In this document: one piece after another, positions 8,252 to 17,831 of the stretch
Numbering within the stretch: the first letter of the stretch is position 1
Layout of the letters: each line of letters starts with the position of its first letter
Origin: Candidatus Bathyarchaeota archaeon
GTDB taxonomy: Archaea; Thermoproteota; Bathyarchaeia; Bathyarchaeales; DTEX01
Length of the DNA stretch: 39,017 nt
NCBI GenBank assembly: GCA_018396405.1
Contig: JAGTQD010000007.1
Coordinates: forward strand, 1-39,017
Reading direction: 5' to 3'
Made by a program: the position numbers and the translations under genes
Notes under the pieces: generated by a model
Seen by the model: only the letters and a program-made list of their open reading frames with translations
What the model was told of the DNA's origin: nothing
Database searches by the model: none

Positions 8252-9540
8252 GGTTCTTAGACATATTTTATTTAGCGTATAAAGCTCTTTGGACGCATAA
8301 GGTTAGGACAACGCTATTGATCCTTAGCGTTACCGTCGGTATTGCAACCATAATAGCATTAACATCCCAAACAGAGGGTGTTGGGATGAGTATTACTGCC
8401 TCTCTTCAACGACTTGGATCAAATACTCTTATCGTTAGTATAAGAGGTAGGACATTAACTGATCAGGATTTAGCGCTAATGAGCATGCTGGAGGGGGTTA
8501 GAAAGGTGATACCCATTATTAGGGTGATGGGCACAGTTAACGTTGGAGGATCAGAAATAGATGTAACAGTATACGGTATATCTGCAGAAGATCTGAAGGA
8601 GATCCTTGGAGAGACAAAGATAATTGACGGTACACTTTACCAGGATACAACTATACCTTTAGCTATCGTTGGACACGATATAGCGTATCCAAATTCAACA
8701 TACTCAGCAGTCTCTGTGGGGCAAGCAATCACGGTATCCATGAGAGGACTGGTACCATTTGCTGGCGGTAGCCCAATGCAAGCTCAGCGGTTGCTACCTG
8801 TAATACTAATAGTTACCAGTATTCTTGATAGATATGGAGCTAGCTTCCTTATATCACCTGATTCAAGCATCTTTATACCCCTTCAAGCAGCCCAACATGC
8901 ATTTAATAGAGGGTGGTATGACATGGTAATAATTAAGGCAGTTGACGTGAGCTATATTAGCGCTATTGAGGAGGGCCTGAGCTATATCTACGGAGGAAAC
9001 GCGAATATAATATCCCCCACACAGATGGCTGAAACAATGCAAAATATAATTATGCAGATGTCGCTGCTCCTTGGAAGTATCGCAGCTATATCATTGATTG
9101 CAGCCGCCCTCGGCATCCTCAACATGATGCTGGTCACAATTACAGAGAGAACGAGAGAGATAGGGACGTTAAAAGCAATAGGCTTGAAGAATAAGCATAT
9201 ACTAGCACAAATTATAATTGAGGGTCTCCTTATCGGCGTTTTCGGGGGGGTCATGGGGAATGTAATAGGCGTGGTGGCATCATATATATTGCCAAGCATA
9301 ACATTAGGAGGCATGTTTAGACCTGGAGGAGGTATACAGACGCGTGCAGGGGCAGGAAGATTTAGTCCTACTCCAGTTCCAGCTGCACCCACCATGAGCC
9401 TCTCATATGAACCATACATAAACCCGATAATGATGATAATAGCATTTATACTAGCAATAGCAGTAAGTGTGGTCTCAAGTCTTTATCCAGCATGGAGAGC
9501 GGCAAAGATGGATCCAGCTAGAGCGCTGAAATATGAATAA
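8248..9540 (+). CDS. ABC transporter permease, MacB/FtsX type
   Basis: N-terminal TM plus periplasmic-core-like domain, then TITERTREIGTLKAIGLKNKHI and C-terminal SLYPAWRAAKMDPARALKYE; ATGA overlap with the upstream gene. Confidence 0.9.
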   Translation: MRFLDIFYLAYKALWTHKVRTTLLILSVTVGIATIIALTSQTEGVGMSITASLQRLGSNTLIVSIRGRTLTDQDLALMSMLEGVRKVIPIIRVMGTVNVGGSEIDVTVYGISAEDLKEILGETKIIDGTLYQDTTIPLAIVGHDIAYPNSTYSAVSVGQAITVSMRGLVPFAGGSPMQAQRLLPVILIVTSILDRYGASFLISPDSSIFIPLQAAQHAFNRGWYDMVIIKAVDVSYISAIEEGLSYIYGGNANIISPTQMAETMQNIIMQMSLLLGSIAAISLIAAALGILNMMLVTITERTREIGTLKAIGLKNKHILAQIIIEGLLIGVFGGVMGNVIGVVASYILPSITLGGMFRPGGGIQTRAGAGRFSPTPVPAAPTMSLSYEPYINPIMMIIAFILAIAVSVVSSLYPAWRAAKMDPARALKYE

Positions 9541-10028
9541 TATAATGATGTAAACCTTTTCTCAGTTTATGGTAATTTACGCCTTGAAGAGCATTAAAGG
9601 CTATTAGGAAAATTAGAGAGAATTTACTAAATGTTAATAATGAGGAGGCTGCATCTACAGAAGCATGTATCTATGTGATTTAAATAGAAGCAGCTGGTTT
9701 TCTTTCCCTACGAGGCCTGCTGTGGCGAGCTCCTTTCAGGTGCACGTAAACTGTAAAAGAATTCTTAAACCATAATTAAATTCTGAGTATGGCTCCACAT
9801 GCCTATAAAACACCTTAAACCCTAGCCACCTTTGTCTATGCTTCCTCCATAATGCTTAACACCACTATATTATGATTAAAGCAAACCTAGGCTTTAATGC
9901 TCAACCATCTCAAGCGAGCACTATAATCAAATGTGGGCGCTAATAGTTTAAATTATGGAAAATATTTTTAGGCATAACGCTATTCTAGGGTTAAAATCCA
10001 TAAGCCAGCTTATAGTCATATTCGCTAA

Positions 10029-10349
10029 TTACTTGTTTCTGATTGGTATTGGTATTATTATTGGGAACCACCAGAAGAAGGGCCATATTATCCAGCAACC
10101 CTCATATGCTGCTGTTCTGAGCGTGAATGTTGTTCCACATTTTCTGCATCGCAATGTTCTTATCCCAATAATATCGAGCTCCTTCGACCCACATCTTGGA
10201 CACATATAATCTTCAACCTTTATTGGCGGATAATAAGCCCTCGGTCCACGAAACCCTCTGAGGAAAGAGAGGAAAATCATAATAAACATTATAAGAAATA
10301 TCACTAGGAAGATTACGGCTATAACCGCGACTAATATTGATAAATCCAT
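10029..10349 (-). CDS. Small membrane protein with zinc ribbon
   Basis: N-terminal TM helix, then CPRCGSKELDIIGIRTLRCRKCGTTF; preferred over the opposite-strand ORF 9955-10209. Confidence 0.65.
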   Translation of the reverse strand: MDLSILVAVIAVIFLVIFLIMFIMIFLSFLRGFRGPRAYYPPIKVEDYMCPRCGSKELDIIGIRTLRCRKCGTTFTLRTAAYEGCWIIWPFFWWFPIIIPIPIRNK

Positions 10350-10429
10350 ACTAGTTCATCACCCTTGGTTTCATCTTAACTACAAAAATATTTATCTTTA
10401 AGAGTAAAACTTTTTGGGGCTTACTCATC

Positions 10430-10885
10430 TTGCGCGCCGAGGATCTTAGGAAGCATTTCATGAAAATTTATCCGGAATGCTCACGCCGTGAAATAGAGGA
10501 CCTAGTCTCAGCAATGATCTCCAACAAATACTGGAAGGTTTGCCCAGATAAGAATGATGCATATTATGCTGTCGCCCTAACTAGGGCGCGCATCCCATAT
10601 ATGGGAGGCTTTAAGGCCAGATCAACTGCTCCAGGAATAGTTATTGTCTCTCAAAGGGCCGCGCGCTTCTGCAGGCGTGGAAGGGTGCTTCTCATCAAGA
10701 AAAAGGATAATGTCTTTATCTCTGAAACAATTATTGAGTGGCCAGCTTTCCTTAAAATTATTAAAATTAATGGGAACCTAGTTTATGAGCGCCTAGTTAT
10801 GGATCCAAATCCGCCCACTTTCATAAATAGGCGCACGCTTGCAGGGATATTACGCGCTAAAAAAGAGGAGAGACGAGACATTTAG
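10430..10885 (+). CDS. Hypothetical protein, 151 aa, probable TTG start
   Basis: Intact ORF with coding-like composition and a possible upstream TATA; no family recognised. Confidence 0.55.
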   Translation: MRAEDLRKHFMKIYPECSRREIEDLVSAMISNKYWKVCPDKNDAYYAVALTRARIPYMGGFKARSTAPGIVIVSQRAARFCRRGRVLLIKKKDNVFISETIIEWPAFLKIIKINGNLVYERLVMDPNPPTFINRRTLAGILRAKKEERRDI

Positions 10886-10902
10886 TCCATCAAAACGCCG
10901 TG

Positions 10903-11940
10903 TTACTTTATATCCCGAAAGATCCATGAGAGGTCCGGTAACTTTTTTCTTTCAGTGATCCTTTCAGCTAACGCATGTGAGATGAGGGGAAGGGCTATTG
11001 TTGCATCGCAATAGCATTGAACATTCCTTCCCTGCTTACTCTCTTTGCCCCAGCTTATAGCCTCCTCAAACGTGCATCCAGATAAACCTCCCCATTGGGG
11101 TGAATCGGTCGTTATTTGAATCGCATACTTATGTGGGACTGGCATGCCATACCTCCCATCTTCAGTTATGCTCGCGCCTATAGCAGTTAGCTGAATAAAG
11201 TCTTTTGGCACACCCCCACCAATATATATTACGCCCGTCTCCTTAGACCTCCTCTTTATCTCAACGAGCTGCTCAAAATCCTTCATTTGATCAATAATAA
11301 TATTGAATTTTCCCTTGCTTCTCCTCCTGTTTACTATATATGCTATGCCATATGCACTGTCAACTATGGATGGGCAGAAGACTGGCACATTATTCTCATA
11401 AGCCTTTTCGACAATGCTCTTCACACCTATTTCCGAGAGATATTTCCCGAAGAGGTAGAGAAACTCTGCTGAAGAATACCTGTAGTCTGGTTTTAAGGTT
11501 GCCATGAAGTCGGCTATCAGACTTTCCATCTCTTCATACTCGTATTCGTCTACAAACACGTCATAGAATCTATCTATCCTATACTTTGCTAAATCCTCAT
11601 CATCAACGAGGTGATGTCCCTGCCAGTATGTTCCGCCCATAGCCTCCAGAATATCCTCCGAGATATTTGCACCAGTTGATACAATAACATCTATAAAATG
11701 TTTCTCAATAAACCAATTGATGATTTTCCATTGCCCGGTTGTGCTCATTGAGCCTGCATACCCAAAGAATATTGTTATCTCATCCCTGAGCATTTCCTCC
11801 CAGACCTCGACAACTTCCCCCAGCTTTCTACCCTGAAAGCCAGTTCCAGCCATCTCTGACAGCAACTCAGATATCTTTTTTGGAACCCTAACTTCTATAG
11901 AGTTAAGTTTCTTTATGAAATATGGGGTCTCCCTCTTCAT
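10903..11940 (-). CDS. Deoxyhypusine synthase-like protein
   Basis: IFFGYAGSMSTTGQWKIINWFIEKHFIDVIVSTGANISEDI, VPVFCPSIVDSAYGI, GVIYIGGGVPKDFIQ (candidate catalytic Lys) and EEAISWGK. Confidence 0.85.
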   Translation of the reverse strand: MKRETPYFIKKLNSIEVRVPKKISELLSEMAGTGFQGRKLGEVVEVWEEMLRDEITIFFGYAGSMSTTGQWKIINWFIEKHFIDVIVSTGANISEDILEAMGGTYWQGHHLVDDEDLAKYRIDRFYDVFVDEYEYEEMESLIADFMATLKPDYRYSSAEFLYLFGKYLSEIGVKSIVEKAYENNVPVFCPSIVDSAYGIAYIVNRRRSKGKFNIIIDQMKDFEQLVEIKRRSKETGVIYIGGGVPKDFIQLTAIGASITEDGRYGMPVPHKYAIQITTDSPQWGGLSGCTFEEAISWGKESKQGRNVQCYCDATIALPLISHALAERITERKKLPDLSWIFRDIK

Positions 11941-11978
11941 ACATTATCCCATAATCATTTTTTAGGGGATCTGGAAAA

Positions 11979-13493
11979 TTATTGTGTTGCCTTTAATCTT
12001 TTTGATAGAATCTTATTTATTCCACTTATCATTGCTTCAACACTCGCCATGACAATATCCTCTCTTGCGCCCCTAGCAGACACAATATTTCCATCCTTAT
12101 CCTCAACCTTTATTATGACTTCAGCAACGGCATCTGAACCGCCAGTTAGAGCTTCAAGCCTATACTCGGTTAATCTTACATCGGCAAGATTACTTATGAT
12201 CTTCTGTATGGCTTTAATAGCAGCATCAACTGGACCAACACCTGTTTCAGCGGCGGCATACTCTTTACCATCAATGATAAGTTTAACAGAAGCTGTTGGC
12301 GTAAATTTCAAGCCAGTTGTAACTACTAGATCATTTAATCTAACGATTTCCTCCTCGCGTGTCCTACCAATAACAACCCTCGCGATCGCTAATAGGTCTG
12401 CATCAGTCACTGTTTTACCTTTATCTCCGATCTCCTTTACCCGCTCAACGATCTCCTTCAACTGCTCCTCTGTAGGATAAATACCAGCCTCCTCCAGCGT
12501 AGCTCTTATTCCATGTCTTCCAGCGTGCTTTCCAGCAACCAACTTTCGCTGCCTGCCCACGATCTCTGGATTAAATGGCTCAAAAGTGATTGGCTTAACA
12601 ACAACTCCCTTTGTATGTATCCCAGACTCATGCGCAAAGGCATTCTCGCCCACAATAGCCTTATTGGGCTGAATTGGAACACCAGTCAGCCTAGAGACCA
12701 GCCTTGAGGTCTCATAGATTAACTTGGTATTTACACCAGTCCTCTTATTATAAAGTAGATGGAGACACATGACAACCTCCTCTAGGGATGCGTTTCCAGC
12801 CCTCTCGCCCAAACCATTAACTGTAACGTGAACCTGCGTTGCGCCCGCCTCAACAGCGGCTAACGAATTAGCTACAGCCAGCCCAAAGTCATTGTGGCAG
12901 TGAACGCTCAATGGGACCTTAAGCGTAGCCTTCAGCTCTCTAATTAAATTCGCCATAGACTTAGGACTCATAACTCCAACTGTATCTGGAATATTAATGT
13001 AGTCTGCACCAGCCTCCTCAGCCGCCCTACAAACCTTTTTCAGGAAACCTATATCTGTCCTAGTTGCATCCATTGGCGAGAACTCGCATATGACCCCATG
13101 ATCCTTAATATACTGGACGGAGTCTATTACGGCTTCAATAACCTGTTCTGGAGTCATATTTAGAGCATATTTCATCTGCACCTCTGAGGTCGATATGAAC
13201 GTATGAATATATTTGACGTCGGATTGCAACGCTAAATCGATATCGCTCCTCAATGCTCTTGCTAATGCGCAGACATGCGCCTTTAAGCCAGCCCTAGCTA
13301 TCTCCTTTACAGCCTTCTGCTCACCCTTCGATGCGGACGGGAAGCCTGCCTCGATGACATCAACGCCGAGCTTATCGAGCTGCAACGCTATCTCCATCTT
13401 CTCCTCAGGGGTTAATGATACCCCTGGAGTCTGCTCACCATCACGCAGGGTCGTATCAAAAATCCTTATATAATCCTGATCCATAATGCCCAC
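11979..13493 (-). CDS. leuA: 2-isopropylmalate synthase / citramalate synthase family, copy 1
   Basis: [65 protein letters not shown]-terminal LeuA regulatory domain; last gene of the ilv-leu operon. Confidence 0.9.
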   Translation of the reverse strand: MGIMDQDYIRIFDTTLRDGEQTPGVSLTPEEKMEIALQLDKLGVDVIEAGFPSASKGEQKAVKEIARAGLKAHVCALARALRSDIDLALQSDVKYIHTFISTSEVQMKYALNMTPEQVIEAVIDSVQYIKDHGVICEFSPMDATRTDIGFLKKVCRAAEEAGADYINIPDTVGVMSPKSMANLIRELKATLKVPLSVHCHNDFGLAVANSLAAVEAGATQVHVTVNGLGERAGNASLEEVVMCLHLLYNKRTGVNTKLIYETSRLVSRLTGVPIQPNKAIVGENAFAHESGIHTKGVVVKPITFEPFNPEIVGRQRKLVAGKHAGRHGIRATLEEAGIYPTEEQLKEIVERVKEIGDKGKTVTDADLLAIARVVIGRTREEEIVRLNDLVVTTGLKFTPTASVKLIIDGKEYAAAETGVGPVDAAIKAIQKIISNLADVRLTEYRLEALTGGSDAVAEVIIKVEDKDGNIVSARGAREDIVMASVEAMISGINKILSKRLKATQ

Positions 13494-14537
13494 CTAAATT
13501 TTAGCCTCAAATATCTCATTAGCTATAGCCTCAGCCATCTCATCAGTCCTCAGTTTACCGCCTAAATCTGCTACAGATAAGTTCTTCTTTAGAGCGGATA
13601 TAACCCCACCCTCAATAAGCTGCGCCGCTTTTAAACACAATTGATCATTATATCTTTCTCCGAGCCAATCAAGCATCATTTTAGCCGCTAATATCATTGA
13701 GCATGGGTTGGCTGTACGCTTGCCAGCTCTCGTTGGGGCTGAACCGTGAATTGGCTCAAAGATCGCATAATCATCACCTATATTTCCTCCTGGGGCCATG
13801 CCAAGCCCACCAACTAGCTGCGCAGCCTCATCAGATAATATGTCGCCAAACATGTTCGTCGTGACTATAACATCAAAGTTTTGGGGCTCCTTTATCAACC
13901 TCATCGCCATCGCGTCAACATACTGCTCCTCATAGGACACTAATGGATACTCCTTCGCAATCTTCCGGCATACCTCGGCGAAGAGACCGCATGTAACCCT
14001 CATAACGTTCGCCTTGTGAACAGCCGTAACCTTTCTCCTTCTTTTAAGAGCCATCTCAAAAGCCTTTCTCGCTATGCGCTCGCAGCCCCTCCTAGTTATC
14101 ACCCTCAGGGCGACCGCTGTATCCTCATTAATCTTGAATTCAAAGCCCTTATACACGTCTTCAGTATTCTCCCTAACAATCACCATATCTATATCGTCCC
14201 TTAAGCTTGGAGTGCTGGGATATGATTTTATTGGACGTATATTAGCGTATAAGTCAAACATTAGCCTAAGCTTAACTATCACGTCTGCGGCTGTCTCTCC
14301 AACTGGGCCTTTAAGGCAAACATGTGATCTGCGTATCCCTTCTATAGTTTCCTCTGGAAGAGCTACCCCGCGCCTCGAATAGCAGGCGTCCCCAGCCTCA
14401 AGCTCAATAAATTCTAAGTCTAAACCAATCTTCTTTTGAACCGCCTTTAAAACAATCATTGTTGCCTCAGTTAATTCTGGGCCGATCCCATCCCCAGGAA
14501 TTAAGGCAATACTATACTTCACTCCTCCCACCCCCAA
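13494..14537 (-). CDS. leuB: 3-isopropylmalate dehydrogenase family
   Basis: IALIPGDGIGPELTEA, VIVRENTEDVYKG, VVTTNMFGDILSDEAAQLVGGLGMAPGGNIG and FEPIHGSAP. Confidence 0.9.
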   Translation of the reverse strand: MGVGGVKYSIALIPGDGIGPELTEATMIVLKAVQKKIGLDLEFIELEAGDACYSRRGVALPEETIEGIRRSHVCLKGPVGETAADVIVKLRLMFDLYANIRPIKSYPSTPSLRDDIDMVIVRENTEDVYKGFEFKINEDTAVALRVITRRGCERIARKAFEMALKRRRKVTAVHKANVMRVTCGLFAEVCRKIAKEYPLVSYEEQYVDAMAMRLIKEPQNFDVIVTTNMFGDILSDEAAQLVGGLGMAPGGNIGDDYAIFEPIHGSAPTRAGKRTANPCSMILAAKMMLDWLGERYNDQLCLKAAQLIEGGVISALKKNLSVADLGGKLRTDEMAEAIANEIFEAKI

Positions 14538-15021
14538 TAACCTTAATTAAGTGTTCAATTAGCCCCCCATCCCTAATAATCTCAAGAATAAAGTCTGGGA
14601 GCCTACTAGCAAAAATGGATTCACCACTACTCTCATTCACAATTCTCCCCTCATCGAGATAGACGGAGAGCATATCACCCTCATTAACCTTAACGGTTAT
14701 TCCAGGGGCTTCCATAACCGGTAAACCTATGTTTATTGCATTTCTAAAGAATATTCTGGCGAAGGATTCCGCAATTACACATTTGACACCCGCATACTTA
14801 AGGGCTTGTGGGGCCTGCTCCCTACTTGAACCGCACCCAAAGTTTCTCCCAGCAACAATGATTACGCCCTCCCTAGCCTTCCTCGGGAAGTCAGGGTCTA
14901 TTCCCTCCATGGCATGCTTAGCCCAGTCACTCGGATTAAGGGACGTCAGGTACTTGCTTGGAATTATAACGTCAGTATTTATATTATCGCCGTATTTAAC
15001 CGTCTTACCTGAAATCTTCAT
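14512..15021 (-). CDS. leuD: 3-isopropylmalate dehydratase small subunit
   Basis: GDNINTDVIIPSKYL, GRNFGCGSSREQAPQALK and FARIFFRNAINIGLP. Confidence 0.92.
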   Translation of the reverse strand: MKISGKTVKYGDNINTDVIIPSKYLTSLNPSDWAKHAMEGIDPDFPRKAREGVIIVAGRNFGCGSSREQAPQALKYAGVKCVIAESFARIFFRNAINIGLPVMEAPGITVKVNEGDMLSVYLDEGRIVNESSGESIFASRLPDFILEIIRDGGLIEHLIKVIGGGRSEV

Positions 15022-16310
15022 CTAGAGTCCTCCAGAAATCTTCTTGGATCAGTAATCTTCCCCTCAACCGCTGAGGCTGCAACGGTTGCTGGCGAAGCTA
15101 AATAAATCATAGCTTCAGGGCTCCCCATTCTACCAACAAAATTCCTGTTTGAGGAGCTTATGCATACTTCTCCGGGAGCGAGGAGGCCCATGTGGCCCCC
15201 GAAGCAAGCCCCGCATGTCGGATTAGATATGCATGCTCCAGCCTCAATAAATATTTCAATTAAGCCCCTTTTAAGAGCTTCTAAATAAACTTGTGTTGAT
15301 GCTGGGGTAACTATCATCCTAACACCCCTCCTAACACGTTTACCCTTAAGTATTCTTGCGGCCACCTCAAGATCTTCTAAGCGGCCGTTTGTGCATGATC
15401 CAAGAAAGGCCTGATCTATCTCCACACCCTCAACATCTTTAACGGGCTTAACGTTATCGACGGAGTGGGGACAGGCGACCATAGGTTCGAGAGAACCGAC
15501 ATCGAAATTCATAATTTTCTCGTAGCTGGCATCCTCATCGCTCCTAAATATTTTGAATGGCTCACTAGTTCTCTCCCTCACATACTCTATAGTCTTTTCA
15601 TCCGGCTCTATTATACCGTTCTTCGCCCCCATTTCAACAACCATATTGCATAATGTTAGCCGACCGCTTACGCTCATCCCGCGTATAGCTGGACCAGCAA
15701 ACTCTATAGCCTTATAAATCGCGCCGTCAGCTCCAATTTTACCAATTATGTAGAGGATCAGGTCTTTCGGCCCAACGAACTCCTGAAATTTTCCAGTCAC
15801 ATTTATCCTTATCGTTTGTGGTACCCTCAGCCATATCCTCCCTGTCGCAAATACAGCCGCTATCTCCGTTGAGCCCACGCCAGTTGCGAAGGCTCCTAGG
15901 GCACCGTATGTACATGTGTGGGAGTCGGCTCCAATAATGAGGTCTCCAGGCTTTACATGCCCCCTCTCAACCATGACTTGATGGCATATCCCGCCATCAC
16001 CAACATCGTATAGAAACTCTATGTCCTGCTCCCTCGCAAATTCCCTCATAATCTTATGTAACTCAGCGGATTTCGTGGAGTCAGCTGGAACCTGGTGATC
16101 TAAGATTAAGACTATGCGTTTATTATTCCAAACCTTCTTTAAGCCTATACGCTTAAACATTTTTATGGCTAGTGGCCCAGTTATATCATTCGCCATCGCT
16201 ACATCCACTCTTGCATCAATTATATCGCCTGGCTTAACGTAATCTAGCCCAGCAGCATGCGCTAGAATCTTCTCTGAAATAGTCATCCCACACATGACTT
16301 TCCCCGACAA
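15018..16310 (-). CDS. leuC: 3-isopropylmalate dehydratase large subunit
   Basis: Aconitase-family motifs LILDHQVPADS, IIGADSHTCTYGALGAFATGVGSTE, AFLGSCTNGRLEDLEVAARIL and ACISNPTCGACFGGH. Confidence 0.93.
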   Translation of the reverse strand: MSGKVMCGMTISEKILAHAAGLDYVKPGDIIDARVDVAMANDITGPLAIKMFKRIGLKKVWNNKRIVLILDHQVPADSTKSAELHKIMREFAREQDIEFLYDVGDGGICHQVMVERGHVKPGDLIIGADSHTCTYGALGAFATGVGSTEIAAVFATGRIWLRVPQTIRINVTGKFQEFVGPKDLILYIIGKIGADGAIYKAIEFAGPAIRGMSVSGRLTLCNMVVEMGAKNGIIEPDEKTIEYVRERTSEPFKIFRSDEDASYEKIMNFDVGSLEPMVACPHSVDNVKPVKDVEGVEIDQAFLGSCTNGRLEDLEVAARILKGKRVRRGVRMIVTPASTQVYLEALKRGLIEIFIEAGACISNPTCGACFGGHMGLLAPGEVCISSSNRNFVGRMGSPEAMIYLASPATVAASAVEGKITDPRRFLEDSR

Positions 16311-16312
16311 TA

Positions 16313-17305
16313 TTAACCTCTTTCTAGACCGGACATTCTACGTATAAGAGAGCCAACCTTTTCAATGGGGTGCTCTTCTATCTCCTTTAACAGCCTCTTT
16401 AAGTTTTCTCCACCAGACTTAAATTCATTAATCCACTCTTTCGCAAATTCTCCGCTCCGCACTCTCAATGCAGCCCTTCGCATATTCTCCTTTACGTGTT
16501 CATCTATCACCTTAGGCCCAACGGTTAACCCGCCATACCTAGCAGTCTCAGAAACGGCTTTAAGCATCCCTACTATACCCTTCTCATATATAAGATCCAT
16601 TATTAGTTTAGCCTCATTACAGGCCTCAAAGTATGCGAGTTCAGGTGGATAGCCGCATTCAACTAGAACCTCAAATCCCTTCTTTATGAGCTCTATGAGA
16701 CCACCGACTAAGACCGTCTGTTCACCAATCAGATCACTCTCAGTCTCATCTTTAAACGTGGTTTCTATCACGCCAGCCCTAGTGCACCCTAAGGCTTTAG
16801 CGATTGCAAGCGCTATCTCCCTAGCTCTGCCAGAATAATCCTGGTATACGGCTATTAATGCAGGAACGCCAAAGCCGCTTAAAAATGTTTCACGGAGCCT
16901 TGGTCCAGGAGCCTTAGGCGCAACCATTATAACGTCGATATTTTTTGGGGGTATAATTTGCCCAAAGTGTATGTTGAAGCCGTGGGCGAAATCTAAAACC
17001 TTTCCCTCAGATAGGTTTGGTTCAATATACTTTTTATATATATCTGGTTGAATCATATCTGGAACTAGCATAAAGATTATGTCGCCAATTTTTACAGCTT
17101 CATCGATTGGATAAACCTTAAAGCCGTCTAGCCTAGCCCTTTCCCATGATGCCCCCTCAGGCCTCAAGCCAACTATAACATTGAGACCAGAGTCCCGCAT
17201 ATTCATTGCTTGCGCGCGGCCTTGGCTGCCATAACCTATGACAGCGATGGTCTCTCCCTTGATTACGTCTAGATTTACATCCTTATCAAAATATATTTTA
17301 ACCAT
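16313..17305 (-). CDS. ilvC: Ketol-acid reductoisomerase
   Basis: [52 protein letters not shown] and [12 protein letters not shown]. Confidence 0.95.
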   Translation of the reverse strand: MVKIYFDKDVNLDVIKGETIAVIGYGSQGRAQAMNMRDSGLNVIVGLRPEGASWERARLDGFKVYPIDEAVKIGDIIFMLVPDMIQPDIYKKYIEPNLSEGKVLDFAHGFNIHFGQIIPPKNIDVIMVAPKAPGPRLRETFLSGFGVPALIAVYQDYSGRAREIALAIAKALGCTRAGVIETTFKDETESDLIGEQTVLVGGLIELIKKGFEVLVECGYPPELAYFEACNEAKLIMDLIYEKGIVGMLKAVSETARYGGLTVGPKVIDEHVKENMRRAALRVRSGEFAKEWINEFKSGGENLKRLLKEIEEHPIEKVGSLIRRMSGLERG

Positions 17306-17312
17306 AAGTGTT

Positions 17313-17831
17313 TCACTCCATTATGGTTGATTTCATACCTCTCGGGAGGGCGGCTATCCCAGTTCTCGCAATCTCTTTTATACCAAATGGTTTCATAAGT
17401 TCTATAAAGGCATTTATCTTATCCTCATCGCCAGTTATCTCTATTATTAATGAATCGTGCGCAACGTCAACAATATGCCCTTTAAATATCTCCGTATAAT
17501 TTATCACATCTGATCTAGTCTTTGTATCTGGAGTATTCACCTTGATGAGAGCTAATTCCCTTGCAACTGTGACCCTCGGGTCTAAGAGACTCACCTTAAC
17601 AACACTAATGATTTTTCTTAGCTGCTTAATTACTTGCTCAACAATCGATTCGTCACCCTTAATTGTTATCGTCATTCTGGCTAGATCTGGCTGTTCTGAT
17701 GCGCCGACGGAGATACTCTCTATATTAAATCCTCTCCTTCTAAACATATTTGAGATGGTGAAAAGAACGCCGGGCTTATGCTCAACTATCGCTGAAATCA
17801 TGTAGGTCTTTTCTTCCAACCCCATACACAT
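17313..17831 (-). CDS. ilvH: Acetolactate synthase small subunit
   Basis: N-terminal ACT domain [31 protein letters not shown]; adjacent to the large subunit. Confidence 0.93.
   Translation of the reverse strand: MCMGLEEKTYMISAIVEHKPGVLFTISNMFRRRGFNIESISVGASEQPDLARMTITIKGDESIVEQVIKQLRKIISVVKVSLLDPRVTVARELALIKVNTPDTKTRSDVINYTEIFKGHIVDVAHDSLIIEITGDEDKINAFIELMKPFGIKEIARTGIAALPRGMKSTIME

Noticed and set aside
9955-10209. 84-aa plus-strand ORF
   Set aside because: It overlaps the minus-strand zinc-ribbon membrane protein, which has clear CxxC pairs and a TM helix.
12049-12480. 143-aa plus-strand ORF inside leuA1, and similar long antisense ORFs (for example 20049-20462, 20958-21350, 26204-26707, 31698-32162)
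   Set aside because: These are antisense to strongly supported genes and have low-complexity Ser/Thr/Ile/Leu-rich translations typical of antisense shadows.
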